Shown here: positions 47,925 through 55,807 of the stretch, in pieces | Position numbering within the stretch: position 1 is the stretch's first letter | Layout of the letters: the number at the start of each line of letters is the position of its first letter | Source: an uncultured Bacteroidales bacterium | Lineage (GTDB): Bacteria; Bacteroidota; Bacteroidia; Bacteroidales; P3 | DNA: 64,000 bases | Assembly: GCA_947167075.1 (NCBI GenBank) | Contig: CAMVGR010000003.1 | Coordinates: 1 to 64,000, forward strand | Reading direction: 5' to 3' | Notes under the pieces: model-generated | Told to the model about the DNA's origin: nothing | Seen by the model: the letters and a program-made list of their open reading frames with translations, nothing else | Database searches by the model: none | Made by a program: the position numbers and the translations under genes

Positions 47925-48980
47925 ATGAACGACAACATAACCATACACAACAACAGACTTACGCCTCTGGTTGACGACCTGCGGAAGATAATCAACCAGA
48001 CGCGCAACCGCGTTGCCGTCAATGTCAATGCCGAACTCACCCTGATGTATTGGCATATCGGTGAGCGTATCAACCGTGAAGTGCTTGGCAATGAGCGCGC
48101 AGAATACGGGAAACGGATTGTGTCGGCAGTGTCGACACAATTGCAGTTGGAATTTGGCAGTAAGGGATTTGAGCCACGTAGCATTTGGCGGATGATGCAA
48201 TTCGCACAAGAGTTCCCTGAGTTGAAAATTGTGTCGGCAGTGTCGACACAATTGACGTGGTCGCATATAACAGAGATTTTACCCTTAAAAGACGACCTCC
48301 AGCGGGAATTCTACCTGACGTTGGCAGCCTCCGAAAAATGGTCAGTTCGCCAGCTGCGCAAGGAGATTGACGGTATGCTCTACGAGCGTACTGCCATTGC
48401 GACGAAACCAGACGAACTGATCAAACAGGAGCTGTCGGAACTGCGGGACAACAATGTCCTCACCCCGGACCTTGTCTTCAAGAGCCCCTATTTCTTGGAG
48501 TTTACAGGACTGAAGGGGATGTATAGCGAAAAGAGTCTTGAGGACAGTCTTGTGGCGCATCTGGAGCAGTTTATACTGGAGTTGGGCAATGGCTTCACTT
48601 TCGTCGAGCGACAGAAGCGGATGATTATCGACGGCGAGGACTTCTATCTCGACCTGCTTTTCTACCATCGCAGGTTGCACCGTCTGATAGCCATCGATTT
48701 GAAACTCGGTAAATTCAAGGCACAGTACAAAGGACAAATGGAGTTGTATCTGCGCTGGCTCGAAGCCCACGAGATGGAGGCTGGCGAGGAGCAGCCCCTC
48801 GGGTTGTTGCTATGCACCGAAGGTGGCGACGAGCAGATAGAGTTGCTGCAACTCGACAAATCCGGCATCAAAGTGGCGCAATATATGACCGAACTCCCCT
48901 CCAAAGAACTGCTGCAACGCCAGCTACACAAAGGCCTTGAAGCCGCCCGCCAGCGCTGGGAGAATTATCAGGAGAATTGA
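47925..48980 (+). CDS. PDDEXK nuclease of the YhcG/DUF1016 family
   Basis: 351 residues. N-terminal DUF1016 helical domain (NQTRNRVAVNVNAELTLMYWHIG, then GSKGFEPRSIWRMMQFAQEFPEL) followed by a C-terminal PDDEXK-like nuclease (residues about 185-340: NGFTFVERQKRMIIDGEDFYLDLLFYHRRLHRLIAIDLKLGKF has the D...DxK arrangement). Such proteins are associated with DNA recombination and defence loci. The nine-residue motif IVSAVSTQL occurs twice, encoded by two identical 25-base imperfect palindromes at 48117 and 48228. Two decayed paralogues lie at 38311 and 38698. It immediately precedes the restriction-modification genes. Confidence 0.88.
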   Translation: MNDNITIHNNRLTPLVDDLRKIINQTRNRVAVNVNAELTLMYWHIGERINREVLGNERAEYGKRIVSAVSTQLQLEFGSKGFEPRSIWRMMQFAQEFPELKIVSAVSTQLTWSHITEILPLKDDLQREFYLTLAASEKWSVRQLRKEIDGMLYERTAIATKPDELIKQELSELRDNNVLTPDLVFKSPYFLEFTGLKGMYSEKSLEDSLVAHLEQFILELGNGFTFVERQKRMIIDGEDFYLDLLFYHRRLHRLIAIDLKLGKFKAQYKGQMELYLRWLEAHEMEAGEEQPLGLLLCTEGGDEQIELLQLDKSGIKVAQYMTELPSKELLQRQLHKGLEAARQRWENYQEN

Positions 48981-48993
48981 TTCAACAATAAGA

Positions 48994-49025
48994 TTTGTTT
49001 GATTCAAATATTATCCGTATCTTTG
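48994..49025 (+). promoter_or_regulatory. Promoter of the restriction-modification operon
   Basis: TTTG (48994-48997), a 20-base spacer, then TATCTTTG (49018-49025). The flank GATTCAAATATTATCCG matches the sequence before YhcG copy 2 (38645-38660). Confidence 0.65.
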
Positions 49026-49108
49026 CAGTCGAAATAATAACTAAAAAATAACATATAGAAACAGAAAAAATAGAAGATAAATAACATATTATAAAGCGTT
49101 TTCGCTCT

Positions 49109-49250
49109 AACTTGCCATCTTAAAGTTCCACAGTTAAGACCAGTCAATGTAAAGCGGTAAACGCCTGCGAGAATATCGTGGGCTTTACTTATTGGCTGGG
49201 CAGGTCGTGGAACACCTAAGATGGCATAAGCAAAGTTCCACGATTTTCTT
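49109..49250 (+). ncRNA. Structured leader of the restriction-modification operon
   Basis: The 5' leader of the methylase gene folds on paper into a long hairpin: GCCATCTTA (49114-49122) with TAAGATGGC (49217-49225), GTTCCAC (49125-49131) with GTGGAAC (49207-49213), and CCAGTCAATGTAAAGC (49140-49155) with GCTTTAC...TTGGCTGG (49182-49199). A second GTTCCACG (49235-49242), ten bases before the ATG, is an alternative partner for CGTGGAAC (49206-49213). The two folds exclude each other. A regulatory leader or separate small RNA is inferred; the family is unknown to me. Confidence 0.55.
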
Positions 49251-49251
49251 T

Positions 49252-49896
49252 ATGCCCAGCAACGAAAACACAAAACAGATTAAGAGCCGCCAGAGGGTGG
49301 CAGACCACGGCGAAGTGTTCACTAATCCGCGCGAGGTGAATGCTATGCTCGACTTGGTGCGCGACGAGTCGTTCCGGCTCGACAGCCGCTTCCTTGAGCC
49401 TGCCTGCGGCGACGGGAATTTCCTTATCGAGATTCTGCGTCGCAAACTTTCACTACTTTCTTCTGTAAAGTCTTCGACGGAATGGGAATTCCAAATTCTT
49501 ATCGCCGTAGGGTCGTGCTATGGGATTGAGCTGTTGGAGGACAATGCGGAGGACTGCCGGGAGAGGCTGTTTGGGGAGGTGGTGGGTCGAATGGGTCGAA
49601 TGGGCGATTTGGGCGACTATGGGAAGAGCTTACGCTATATGCTGCGGAAGAATATCGTCTGCGGAGATGCGCTCACCTATCGTACTGCCGACGGCAAACC
49701 TATCACTTTCTGTGAATGGACTCCCATTGCGGGGAGCATGCAGTTCTCGCGGCGCGATTTCCAGTTTGACTTCATTGTCAACCAGACGCATCAGTATTCA
49801 CTCTTCGACGAGCAGGGCGAGGCGCAGAATTTCGACGAGCCTGTGCGGTCGTATCCTCCGCTGCATTACACTCAAATCTATAGATATGGCGATTAA
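49252..49896 (+). CDS. Small DNA-methylase-like protein of an R-M system
   Basis: 214 residues from the ATG at 49252 (MPSNENTKQIKSRQRVADHG); the ORF-track start lies inside the structured leader. SAM-binding motif I is FLEPACGDGNFL near residue 47, after the conserved GEVFTNPREVNAMLDLV helix. A catalytic NPPY motif is missing: the expected position reads FDFIVNQTHQ. It may therefore bind SAM or DNA but not methylate alone. I recall similar small proteins beside Eco57I-type methylases, where they may be a subunit. The partner methylase starts 149 bases downstream and shares the EVFT...MLDL start. Confidence 0.72.
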   Translation: MPSNENTKQIKSRQRVADHGEVFTNPREVNAMLDLVRDESFRLDSRFLEPACGDGNFLIEILRRKLSLLSSVKSSTEWEFQILIAVGSCYGIELLEDNAEDCRERLFGEVVGRMGRMGDLGDYGKSLRYMLRKNIVCGDALTYRTADGKPITFCEWTPIAGSMQFSRRDFQFDFIVNQTHQYSLFDEQGEAQNFDEPVRSYPPLHYTQIYRYGD

Positions 49897-49930
49897 TCAA
49901 TACTCTTTGCCCTGCGGGCAGAAATCTAGT

Positions 49931-50024
49931 AAATCTTGTAAATTAATGCGCTTCGCGTAACCGCCGCAGGCGGAACAAATCTGCGAGATTTACAAGATTT
50001 CGTGAGCACGTAGTACGAGCAGGA
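49931..50024. repeat. Inverted pair of ATTTACAAGATTT elements, copy 3
   Basis: AAATCTTGTAAAT (49931-49943) and ATTTACAAGATTT (49988-50000) are perfect 13-base inverted repeats. Between them are the small hairpin CCGCCGCAGGCGG and GCGCTTCGCG. The right part continues CGTGAGCACGTAGTACGAGC, resembling the elements at 1658 and 15382. It fills the gap between the two methylase genes. Confidence 0.7.
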
Positions 50025-50044
50025 GAAAATAAAGATATACTGAT

Positions 50045-51580
50045 ATGAAAGAACGATATGCACCGGACATACTCAACTGCTTGGCCAATCTGAGTAGTGA
50101 CGAGGTCTTCACCTCGCCGGAGTTGGCTAATAGGATGCTTGACCTATTGCCGCAGGAGTTGTTCCATAGTCTGAAGACTCGCTTTCTCGATCCCTGTGCG
50201 AAGAGTGGCGTCTTCCTGCGCGAGATTGCCAAGCGACTGCTGGCTGGGTTGGAAGCGGAGATTCCCGACCTACAAAAGCGCATTGACCACATTATGACCC
50301 AACAGGTCTTCGGCATCGCCTGCACCGACCTTACCGCCGAGATGAGCCGACGGACACTCTACTGCTCCAAGCTTGCCAACGGCGAGTACAGCGTCACCAC
50401 CGCCTTCCGCGACCAGCAAGGCAACCTGCTGTACGACCGCTGCCAGCACACTTGGAACGCGCAAGGCCGCTGCGAGTACTGCGGTGCCAGCAAAGGCGAG
50501 TACCTCCGCACCGACAGCCGCGAGACGTATGCCTATCCCTTTATCCATAAATCAATCAAAGAAATATTCCATAAAGATATGCAATTCGACGTAATCATAG
50601 GTAACCCACCGTACCAATTGAGTGATGGAGGACACGGAGCTAGTGCAATTCCTATTTATCAGCATTTTGTAGAAAAAGCAAAAAAATTGAATCCAAGATA
50701 CTTGAGTATGATTATCCCTGCGCGATGGTACTCTGGTGGACGTGGTCTAGATAGTTTTCGAGAGGCCATGTTAAACGACCATAGAATACGTGTGCTATAT
50801 GATTACTTTAATTCGGAAGAGTGTTTTCCTGGTGTTGACTTATCGGGTGGAATATGCTATTTTCTTTGGGACAGAGAGAACGTCGGTTTATGTAAAGTTT
50901 CGTCAGTTTTTAATGGCCAAACAACAACACTTGAACGGCCTCTCCTAGAAAAAAACGCAGCTTCATTCATTAGATTCAATCAAGCAATTACTATTGTCTC
51001 AAAAGTGAGTGAGAAACATGAAGAATCTTTTATGAATATAGTTAGTTCTAACGATCCATTTGGATATGATGTTCGTGAGGAAAACTCATATACACGTATA
51101 AAACCAAACATTAAAGAAGAAAAATTTGCTAATGCTTTAAAGATACATTATTGGGGGAAGCAAGGCAAAAGCATGGGGTATATTGAGAAAAAAACAGTAA
51201 GAAAAGGGCACGAAATGATTGAGAAAAAGAAACTCTTTATTTCACGTTCATATGGTGAAAGAGGGGAATTTCCGTATCTCGTGATAGGAAAACCTTTTAA
51301 AGGAGAGAGCGGAACTGTTTGCACTGAAACATACGTTGTTGTGGGAACATACGATGATGACAAAACAATGGATAACGTTATCTCCTATATGACTACAAAG
51401 ATGTTTCGATTTTTAGTCATGTTAAAGAAAAACACTCAAAGTGCTACAAAAAGTGTTTATCAATTTGTTCCCCTTCAGGACTTCTCCCACCCATGGACGG
51501 ACGAGATGCTGTATAAGAAATACGGCCTGACGCAGGACGAGATTGCCTTTATCGAAAGTATGATACGACCAATGGAATAG
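50045..51580 (+). CDS. Eco57I-type N6-adenine DNA methylase
   Basis: 511 residues. Motif I is RFLDPCAKSGVFLREIAKRL (residues about 47-66) and catalytic motif IV is FDVIIGNPPYQL (NPPY at 187-190). A zinc-ribbon-like CQHTWNAQGRCEYC lies at about 133-146. The C-terminal 300 residues should contain the target-recognition domain. Bases about 50535-51470, covering motif IV and that domain, are markedly AT-rich. The flanks match the GC-rich neighbours, so the specificity part looks replaced. Expected to methylate adenine in a specific site and protect host DNA from the helicase-nuclease downstream. Confidence 0.85.
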   Translation: MKERYAPDILNCLANLSSDEVFTSPELANRMLDLLPQELFHSLKTRFLDPCAKSGVFLREIAKRLLAGLEAEIPDLQKRIDHIMTQQVFGIACTDLTAEMSRRTLYCSKLANGEYSVTTAFRDQQGNLLYDRCQHTWNAQGRCEYCGASKGEYLRTDSRETYAYPFIHKSIKEIFHKDMQFDVIIGNPPYQLSDGGHGASAIPIYQHFVEKAKKLNPRYLSMIIPARWYSGGRGLDSFREAMLNDHRIRVLYDYFNSEECFPGVDLSGGICYFLWDRENVGLCKVSSVFNGQTTTLERPLLEKNAASFIRFNQAITIVSKVSEKHEESFMNIVSSNDPFGYDVREENSYTRIKPNIKEEKFANALKIHYWGKQGKSMGYIEKKTVRKGHEMIEKKKLFISRSYGERGEFPYLVIGKPFKGESGTVCTETYVVVGTYDDDKTMDNVISYMTTKMFRFLVMLKKNTQSATKSVYQFVPLQDFSHPWTDEMLYKKYGLTQDEIAFIESMIRPME

Positions 51581-51836
51581 GCCAACACCGCCGAGAGGTC
51601 ACCGAAGGATCGTAGAACCCACATAGCTGCCTGACCGCAGGGAATGGCCTGTGTGGTAAGACCTGCGAGCACCACTAAATAGATTAACTATAGCGAGTCA
51701 ACTTGATGAGCAAACCCACGCCGAGGGGAATGACTCGGCAAAAAGCAACAACAGAGCGCTCTTTGAAATAAAAAATGTAATGGTGAGGCAATAAAAAGGG
51801 AACTGACGACGTTATAATGACAAAAAGGAGTTTATT

Positions 51837-52046
51837 ATGACCGAGTTGACATTGAGAATTACTGACGAAAGCCTTCTGCCAAGCTTCCGCAGACTGGTGA
51901 GAAGTATCGATGGCATCGAAATCGTACCTACCAAACGTAAGCGCAAGAGTGGTATTGAACAAGCACTTGAAGACGAAGCTGCCGGACGGGTGACCGAGTG
52001 GAAAAGTGCTGATGAAATGTTCAAAACATTAATGGCTGAGGCATAA
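51837..52046 (+). CDS. Antitoxin of a YafQ-type toxin-antitoxin pair
   Basis: 69 residues. An N-terminal strand (TELTLRITDESLLPSFRRLV), a basic stretch TKRKRKSGIEQALEDEAAGR and a C-terminal helix (WKSADEMFKTLMAEA) form the usual layout of short RelB/DinJ-like antitoxins in Bacteroidetes, where the C-terminus wraps the toxin. The stop TAA shares its last base with the toxin's ATG. The pair lies between the methylase and the helicase-nuclease and would act as an addiction module for the locus. The 256 bases before it hold a GCCGAG/CTCGGC hairpin but no gene. Confidence 0.75.
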   Translation: MTELTLRITDESLLPSFRRLVRSIDGIEIVPTKRKRKSGIEQALEDEAAGRVTEWKSADEMFKTLMAEA

Positions 52047-52321
52047 TGTACAGTGTACAAACTACAAAGAACTACGAGCGCGCTTTCAAAAGGTGCGTCC
52101 GTCGTGGGTTGCCTATGGATAAGTTGGACAAGGTTGTTAAATTGCTTGAAGCCACGGGCACACTTCCACAAAAGTACCGTCCTCATAAGCTGTCAGGCTT
52201 TGTCGGTAACAACGTTTGGGAATGCCATATCCAACCCGATTGGCTTCTCGTATGGAGGCAGTATGACGACGAACTGGTATTGCTAATGCTCGATACGGGC
52301 ACACACGCCGACCTTTTCTAA
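52046..52321 (+). CDS. YafQ-family toxin (RelE superfamily mRNA interferase)
   Basis: 91 residues. RelE/ParE fold with KNYERAFKRCVRRGLPMDKL at the start, LPQKYRPHKLSG, VWECHIQPDWLLVW, and the C-terminal GTHADLF containing the catalytic His and terminal Phe typical of YafQ. It likely cleaves ribosome-bound mRNA when the antitoxin is lost. One-base overlap with the antitoxin gene. Confidence 0.88.
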   Translation: MYSVQTTKNYERAFKRCVRRGLPMDKLDKVVKLLEATGTLPQKYRPHKLSGFVGNNVWECHIQPDWLLVWRQYDDELVLLMLDTGTHADLF

Positions 52322-52387
52322 TCCATTACATTTTTATTTCTGCATAAGGGCGTCTGTTTGAAATGATAACGGACAAACTGATATATT

Positions 52388-54922
52388 ATGCAGACCAACG
52401 AACAGATACTACCCACTATGCGGCGTGCGGTGCCGCAGATTTATATGTATGATGACACGTCGTTTCCCGGATGGATCAAGATCGGGCAGACGACGCGGGC
52501 CGACGTGCGGCAGCGCATCGACGAGCAGCACCCCATTACCGAGCCGCACAAGACCTACCACCTGCTGTGGCACGACAACGCCTTCTATGCCGACGGCAGC
52601 GGCGAGAGTTTCAGTGACCACGACCTGCACGAGGTGCTGCGCCGCATGGGCAAGGAGCTGATAGGCGAGTGGTGCCGCTGCTCGCTGCGCGAAGCCAAGG
52701 CCGCCTACGTGGCGGTGCGCCATCGCGACACCCATATCGAGACGGTACGCGACCTCGACCACAAGATGCGTCCCGAGCAGGAGAAGGCGGTGAACGACAC
52801 GGCGGAATACTTTGCGCAGATGGACCGCGAGGAACCCAACCGCCCCAGCCACTACCTATGGAACGCCAAGATGCGCTTCGGCAAAACTATTTCTACTTAC
52901 CAGTTGGCCCGCAGAATGGGCGCCAAGCGGATATTGGTGCTCACCTTCAAGCCCGCCGTCGAGGACTCGTGGCGCGACGACCTGCTGCGCCACCGCGACT
53001 TCGAAGGATGGCGGTACTACAGCAGCCGTGAGGCGGATGCCACTAACGCATTGACGCACTCCCACAATAACACATCCCCGCTCGTTGTCTTCGGCTCGTT
53101 TCAGGACTACCTCGGCCGCGACAAGTACGGCAACATCAAGCCCAAGAATGAGTGGGTGCACACCATCAACTGGGACCTCATTGTGCTCGACGAATATCAC
53201 TTCGGCGCCTGGAACGACCACGCCAAGAGTCTGCTCGACCTCGGCGACAGCGAGGCCAGGAACCGCCAGACGGAAGAGGACGAGGTGATGCGCGAGAGTG
53301 GCATCGACGTGGAGAGCGGCCGCGCATGGGACGACGAGGACATACCCATCACCGGCTGTCACTTCCTCTACCTCAGTGGCACACCCTTCCGTGCCCTCGC
53401 CACGGGCGAATTCATGGAGAACCAGATATTCAACTGGACCTATCAGGACGAGCAGAAGCGCAAAGAGGCCGTCGGAGGCCCCTATCTGGAGATGCCGACA
53501 ATGGTGATGATGACCTATCAGATGCCGCAGGACCTCGGCGCGATGATAGAACAGTGGGATATGGACGGCTTCGACCTGAATGAGTTCTTCCGAGCGGAGC
53601 CAGCCAAGGGTAAGGAAGTGGCCACATTCGTACACGAGAAGGCTGTGCAGAAATGGCTCGACATCATCCGCGGCAAGACACCCATCTATGGCGACAGCAG
53701 CTCGCCCCTCAACGAGCACCCTCCGCTGCCATTCGAAGACACGCGCCTGCTCGACCTCTGCGCCCACACGATGTGGTTCCTGCCCAACGTGGCCTCGTGC
53801 GACGCAATGGAGGCCCTGCTGCGCCGTCCGGCCAACGGATTCTACCAGACTTACCAGATCATCAACTGCAGCGGTACGAAGGCCGGCATCGGCATTGACG
53901 CCCTCGGGCCTGTGCGCGAAGCTATGGGCGACAACCCGCTGACGACGCGCACCATCACCCTCACTTGCGGCAAGCTGACCACCGGCGTCACCCTGCGGCC
54001 GCTGGGCGGACTGCTGATGCTGCGCAACTGCAAGAGCCCGGAGACCTACTTCCAGACGGCTTTCCGCGTGCAGAGCCCGTGGACGACGACCGACAAGGAC
54101 GACCCGACGAAGAAAACCATCTTGAAGCCCACCTGCTATGTCTTTGACTTCGCCCCCAACCGCGCCCTGCGCGAGGTGGTGACCTACGCCAACCAGCTGG
54201 ACATAGACAGCAACCGTCGCATCACCGACAAGGTAAACGAATTCATCAATTTCCTGCCCATCCTACAGTTCGACGGAAGCTCGATGAAACGGGTGAATGC
54301 CACTGAAATACTTGACTTTGTGGACAACGGAACCAGCGGAACGCTGCTGGCGCGCCGATGGAACAGCGCCCAGCTGGTCAATGTGGACAACGCCACCCTG
54401 CAGCGTGTGCTCGACAGCCCCGAGGCGATGGCCACCATTATGAAAATCGAAGGCTTCCGCGCACTGGGCAGCGACATCATCGAGAACATCGTCAACCGTG
54501 CGGAGCGGATCAAGAAACTGAAGCGCGAGGCTGGCGACGACCCCAAGAAGAAAAAGGAACTGACTGCCGAGGAGAAGGAGTACCGCAGCAAGCGGCGCGA
54601 GGTGCAGGAAAAACTGATGAAATTCGCTACGCGCATCCCCATCTTTATGTACCTCACCGACTACCGCGAGGAGAGCCTCGAAGATGTCATCCGCAAGCTG
54701 GAGCCAAGTCTCTTTGAACGCGTCACAGGCCTCACCATCGACGACTTCGACCTGCTGCTTCGCATCGGCGTCTTCAACCGCGCCCAGATGAACGACGCCA
54801 TCCTGAAATTCCGCCGATACGAGGACGCCTCGCTGGCCTATACGGGAGTGAACCGCCATGCAGACGAAACGAGAATCGGTCTGATGGATAGTTCGATTCC
54901 TATTGAGGCATTGTTGGGATGA
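52388..54922 (+). CDS. GIY-YIG nuclease / DEAD-box helicase restriction protein
   Basis: 844 residues. Residues about 17-115 form a GIY-YIG-like domain of the T5orf172 type (IYMYDDTSFPGWIKIGQTTR, with later RQRI and a conserved Glu). A superfamily 2 motor follows: Walker A in NAKMRFGKTIST (GKT at 165-167), DEYH box at 268-271 (LIVLDEYHFGAW), YLSGTPFRA as motif III, and FQTAFRVQSPW as motif VI. The last 300 residues contain a Lys/Glu-rich helix and an unassigned C-terminal domain. It should translocate on and cut unmodified DNA. It lacks its own promoter and follows the toxin gene by 66 bases. Confidence 0.85.
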   Translation: MQTNEQILPTMRRAVPQIYMYDDTSFPGWIKIGQTTRADVRQRIDEQHPITEPHKTYHLLWHDNAFYADGSGESFSDHDLHEVLRRMGKELIGEWCRCSLREAKAAYVAVRHRDTHIETVRDLDHKMRPEQEKAVNDTAEYFAQMDREEPNRPSHYLWNAKMRFGKTISTYQLARRMGAKRILVLTFKPAVEDSWRDDLLRHRDFEGWRYYSSREADATNALTHSHNNTSPLVVFGSFQDYLGRDKYGNIKPKNEWVHTINWDLIVLDEYHFGAWNDHAKSLLDLGDSEARNRQTEEDEVMRESGIDVESGRAWDDEDIPITGCHFLYLSGTPFRALATGEFMENQIFNWTYQDEQKRKEAVGGPYLEMPTMVMMTYQMPQDLGAMIEQWDMDGFDLNEFFRAEPAKGKEVATFVHEKAVQKWLDIIRGKTPIYGDSSSPLNEHPPLPFEDTRLLDLCAHTMWFLPNVASCDAMEALLRRPANGFYQTYQIINCSGTKAGIGIDALGPVREAMGDNPLTTRTITLTCGKLTTGVTLRPLGGLLMLRNCKSPETYFQTAFRVQSPWTTTDKDDPTKKTILKPTCYVFDFAPNRALREVVTYANQLDIDSNRRITDKVNEFINFLPILQFDGSSMKRVNATEILDFVDNGTSGTLLARRWNSAQLVNVDNATLQRVLDSPEAMATIMKIEGFRALGSDIIENIVNRAERIKKLKREAGDDPKKKKELTAEEKEYRSKRREVQEKLMKFATRIPIFMYLTDYREESLEDVIRKLEPSLFERVTGLTIDDFDLLLRIGVFNRAQMNDAILKFRRYEDASLAYTGVNRHADETRIGLMDSSIPIEALLG

Positions 54923-54991
54923 TTGATGACGAAATATAGATTGTGTTTATGTGTTGATATTTTGATATGTTGATACGTTGACATTTTAGGG

Positions 54992-55091
54992 ATATGCTTT
55001 CTATATGTTTTTGTATATGCTTTCCATATGCTTTCCATATGCTTTGTATATGCTTTGTATAGTGTGGGGATATGGTAAGTATATGGTAGAC
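54992..55091. repeat. 11-bp tandem repeat ATATGCTTTCC
   Basis: About nine units of 11-12 bases starting ATATG (ATATGCTTTCC, ATATGCTTTGT, ATATGGTAAGT and similar). It lies in the 342-base gap between the nuclease gene and the hydrogenase operon, after a GATATGTTGATACGTTGACA stretch. Confidence 0.7.
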
Positions 55092-55213
55092 GTAAGGTGG
55101 GTAACCCATACCGGTAACGTAGAAAGAAGTCTTGACGAACAAGATTGCCGGTATCGGCAAAAAATGTATCTTTACAATGTGTTTTTTAATAAAAGTCTTG
55201 CCGATAAAATACT

Positions 55214-55245
55214 AAAAGAGGGCACCCGAATGGGTGCCCTCTTTT
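55214..55245. terminator. Bidirectional terminator
   Basis: A fourteen-base stem AAAAGAGGGCACCC/GGGTGCCCTCTTTT with a GAAT loop between convergent genes. Confidence 0.9.
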
Positions 55246-55264
55246 CTGTTAAGTCGACAATGAC

Positions 55265-55741
55265 TTATTTGTACTCGGCGATGATGCCGGGGACCTTGTC
55301 GGGGGTGAGGCGGCCGTAGACCTTCTCGCCGATCATGGCCACGGGGGCCAGACCGCAAGCACCCACGCAACGGAGGGTGTTGAGGCTGAACTTGCCGTCG
55401 GGGGTGCATTTGCCCACCTGGACGTTCAGCTCACGCTGGAAGGCATCCAGCACCTTCTCGGCGCCGCGCACGTAGCAAGCCGTGCCGAGGCAGACATCGA
55501 TGGGGTGCTCGCCCTTGGGCTCCATGGTGAAGAAGCTGTAGAAGGAGACGATGCCGTAGACCTTGGCCACAGGCATGTTCAGCTCGTGGGCCACGACTTC
55601 CTGCACCTCGGCGGGCAGGTAGCCGAATTTGCCCTGCACCTGGTGCAGCACGTTGATGACCTCGCCGCTATTGTTACCAAAGCTCTTGCAGATGTCTTTG
55701 ATAATGTTTATTTTCTCTTCGGAAATCTTAACGTTTGCCAT
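55265..55741 (-). CDS. hydC: NADH-dependent [FeFe] hydrogenase, NuoE-like subunit
   Basis: 158 residues. Thioredoxin-like [2Fe-2S] protein: VCLGTACYVRGAEKVLDAF and TLRCVGACGLAPVAMIG hold the four cluster cysteines. KFGYLPAEVQEVVAHELNMP is the NuoE N-terminal helix. It carries electrons between the NuoF-like subunit and HydA. Last gene of the operon; the 66-base gap to hydA contains an inverted-repeat element. Confidence 0.92.
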   Translation of the reverse strand: MANVKISEEKINIIKDICKSFGNNSGEVINVLHQVQGKFGYLPAEVQEVVAHELNMPVAKVYGIVSFYSFFTMEPKGEHPIDVCLGTACYVRGAEKVLDAFQRELNVQVGKCTPDGKFSLNTLRCVGACGLAPVAMIGEKVYGRLTPDKVPGIIAEYK

Positions 55742-55756
55742 TGTTGTTTTTATTAG

Positions 55757-55799
55757 GTCAGACGGGTCGGACTAGTCAGACTAGTCCGACTTGTCTGAC
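55757..55799. repeat. GACTAGTC-type palindrome between hydA and hydC
   Basis: GTCGGACTAG/CTAGTCCGAC around TCAGA, nested in GTCAGAC/GTCTGAC. Repetition of GACTAGTC words gives a short period. Confidence 0.7.
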
Positions 55800-55807
55800 G
55801 GGTTACT

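Noticed and set aside
49060-49250. Possible retron msr/msd region
   Set aside because: The leader is strongly structured, but there is no reverse transcriptase gene nearby, so a regulatory leader is the better reading.
51581-51836. Possible group II intron remnant before the toxin-antitoxin pair
   Set aside because: A few stem-like words (GCCGAG/CTCGGC) are present, but no domain V sequence, intron boundaries or reverse transcriptase can be seen.
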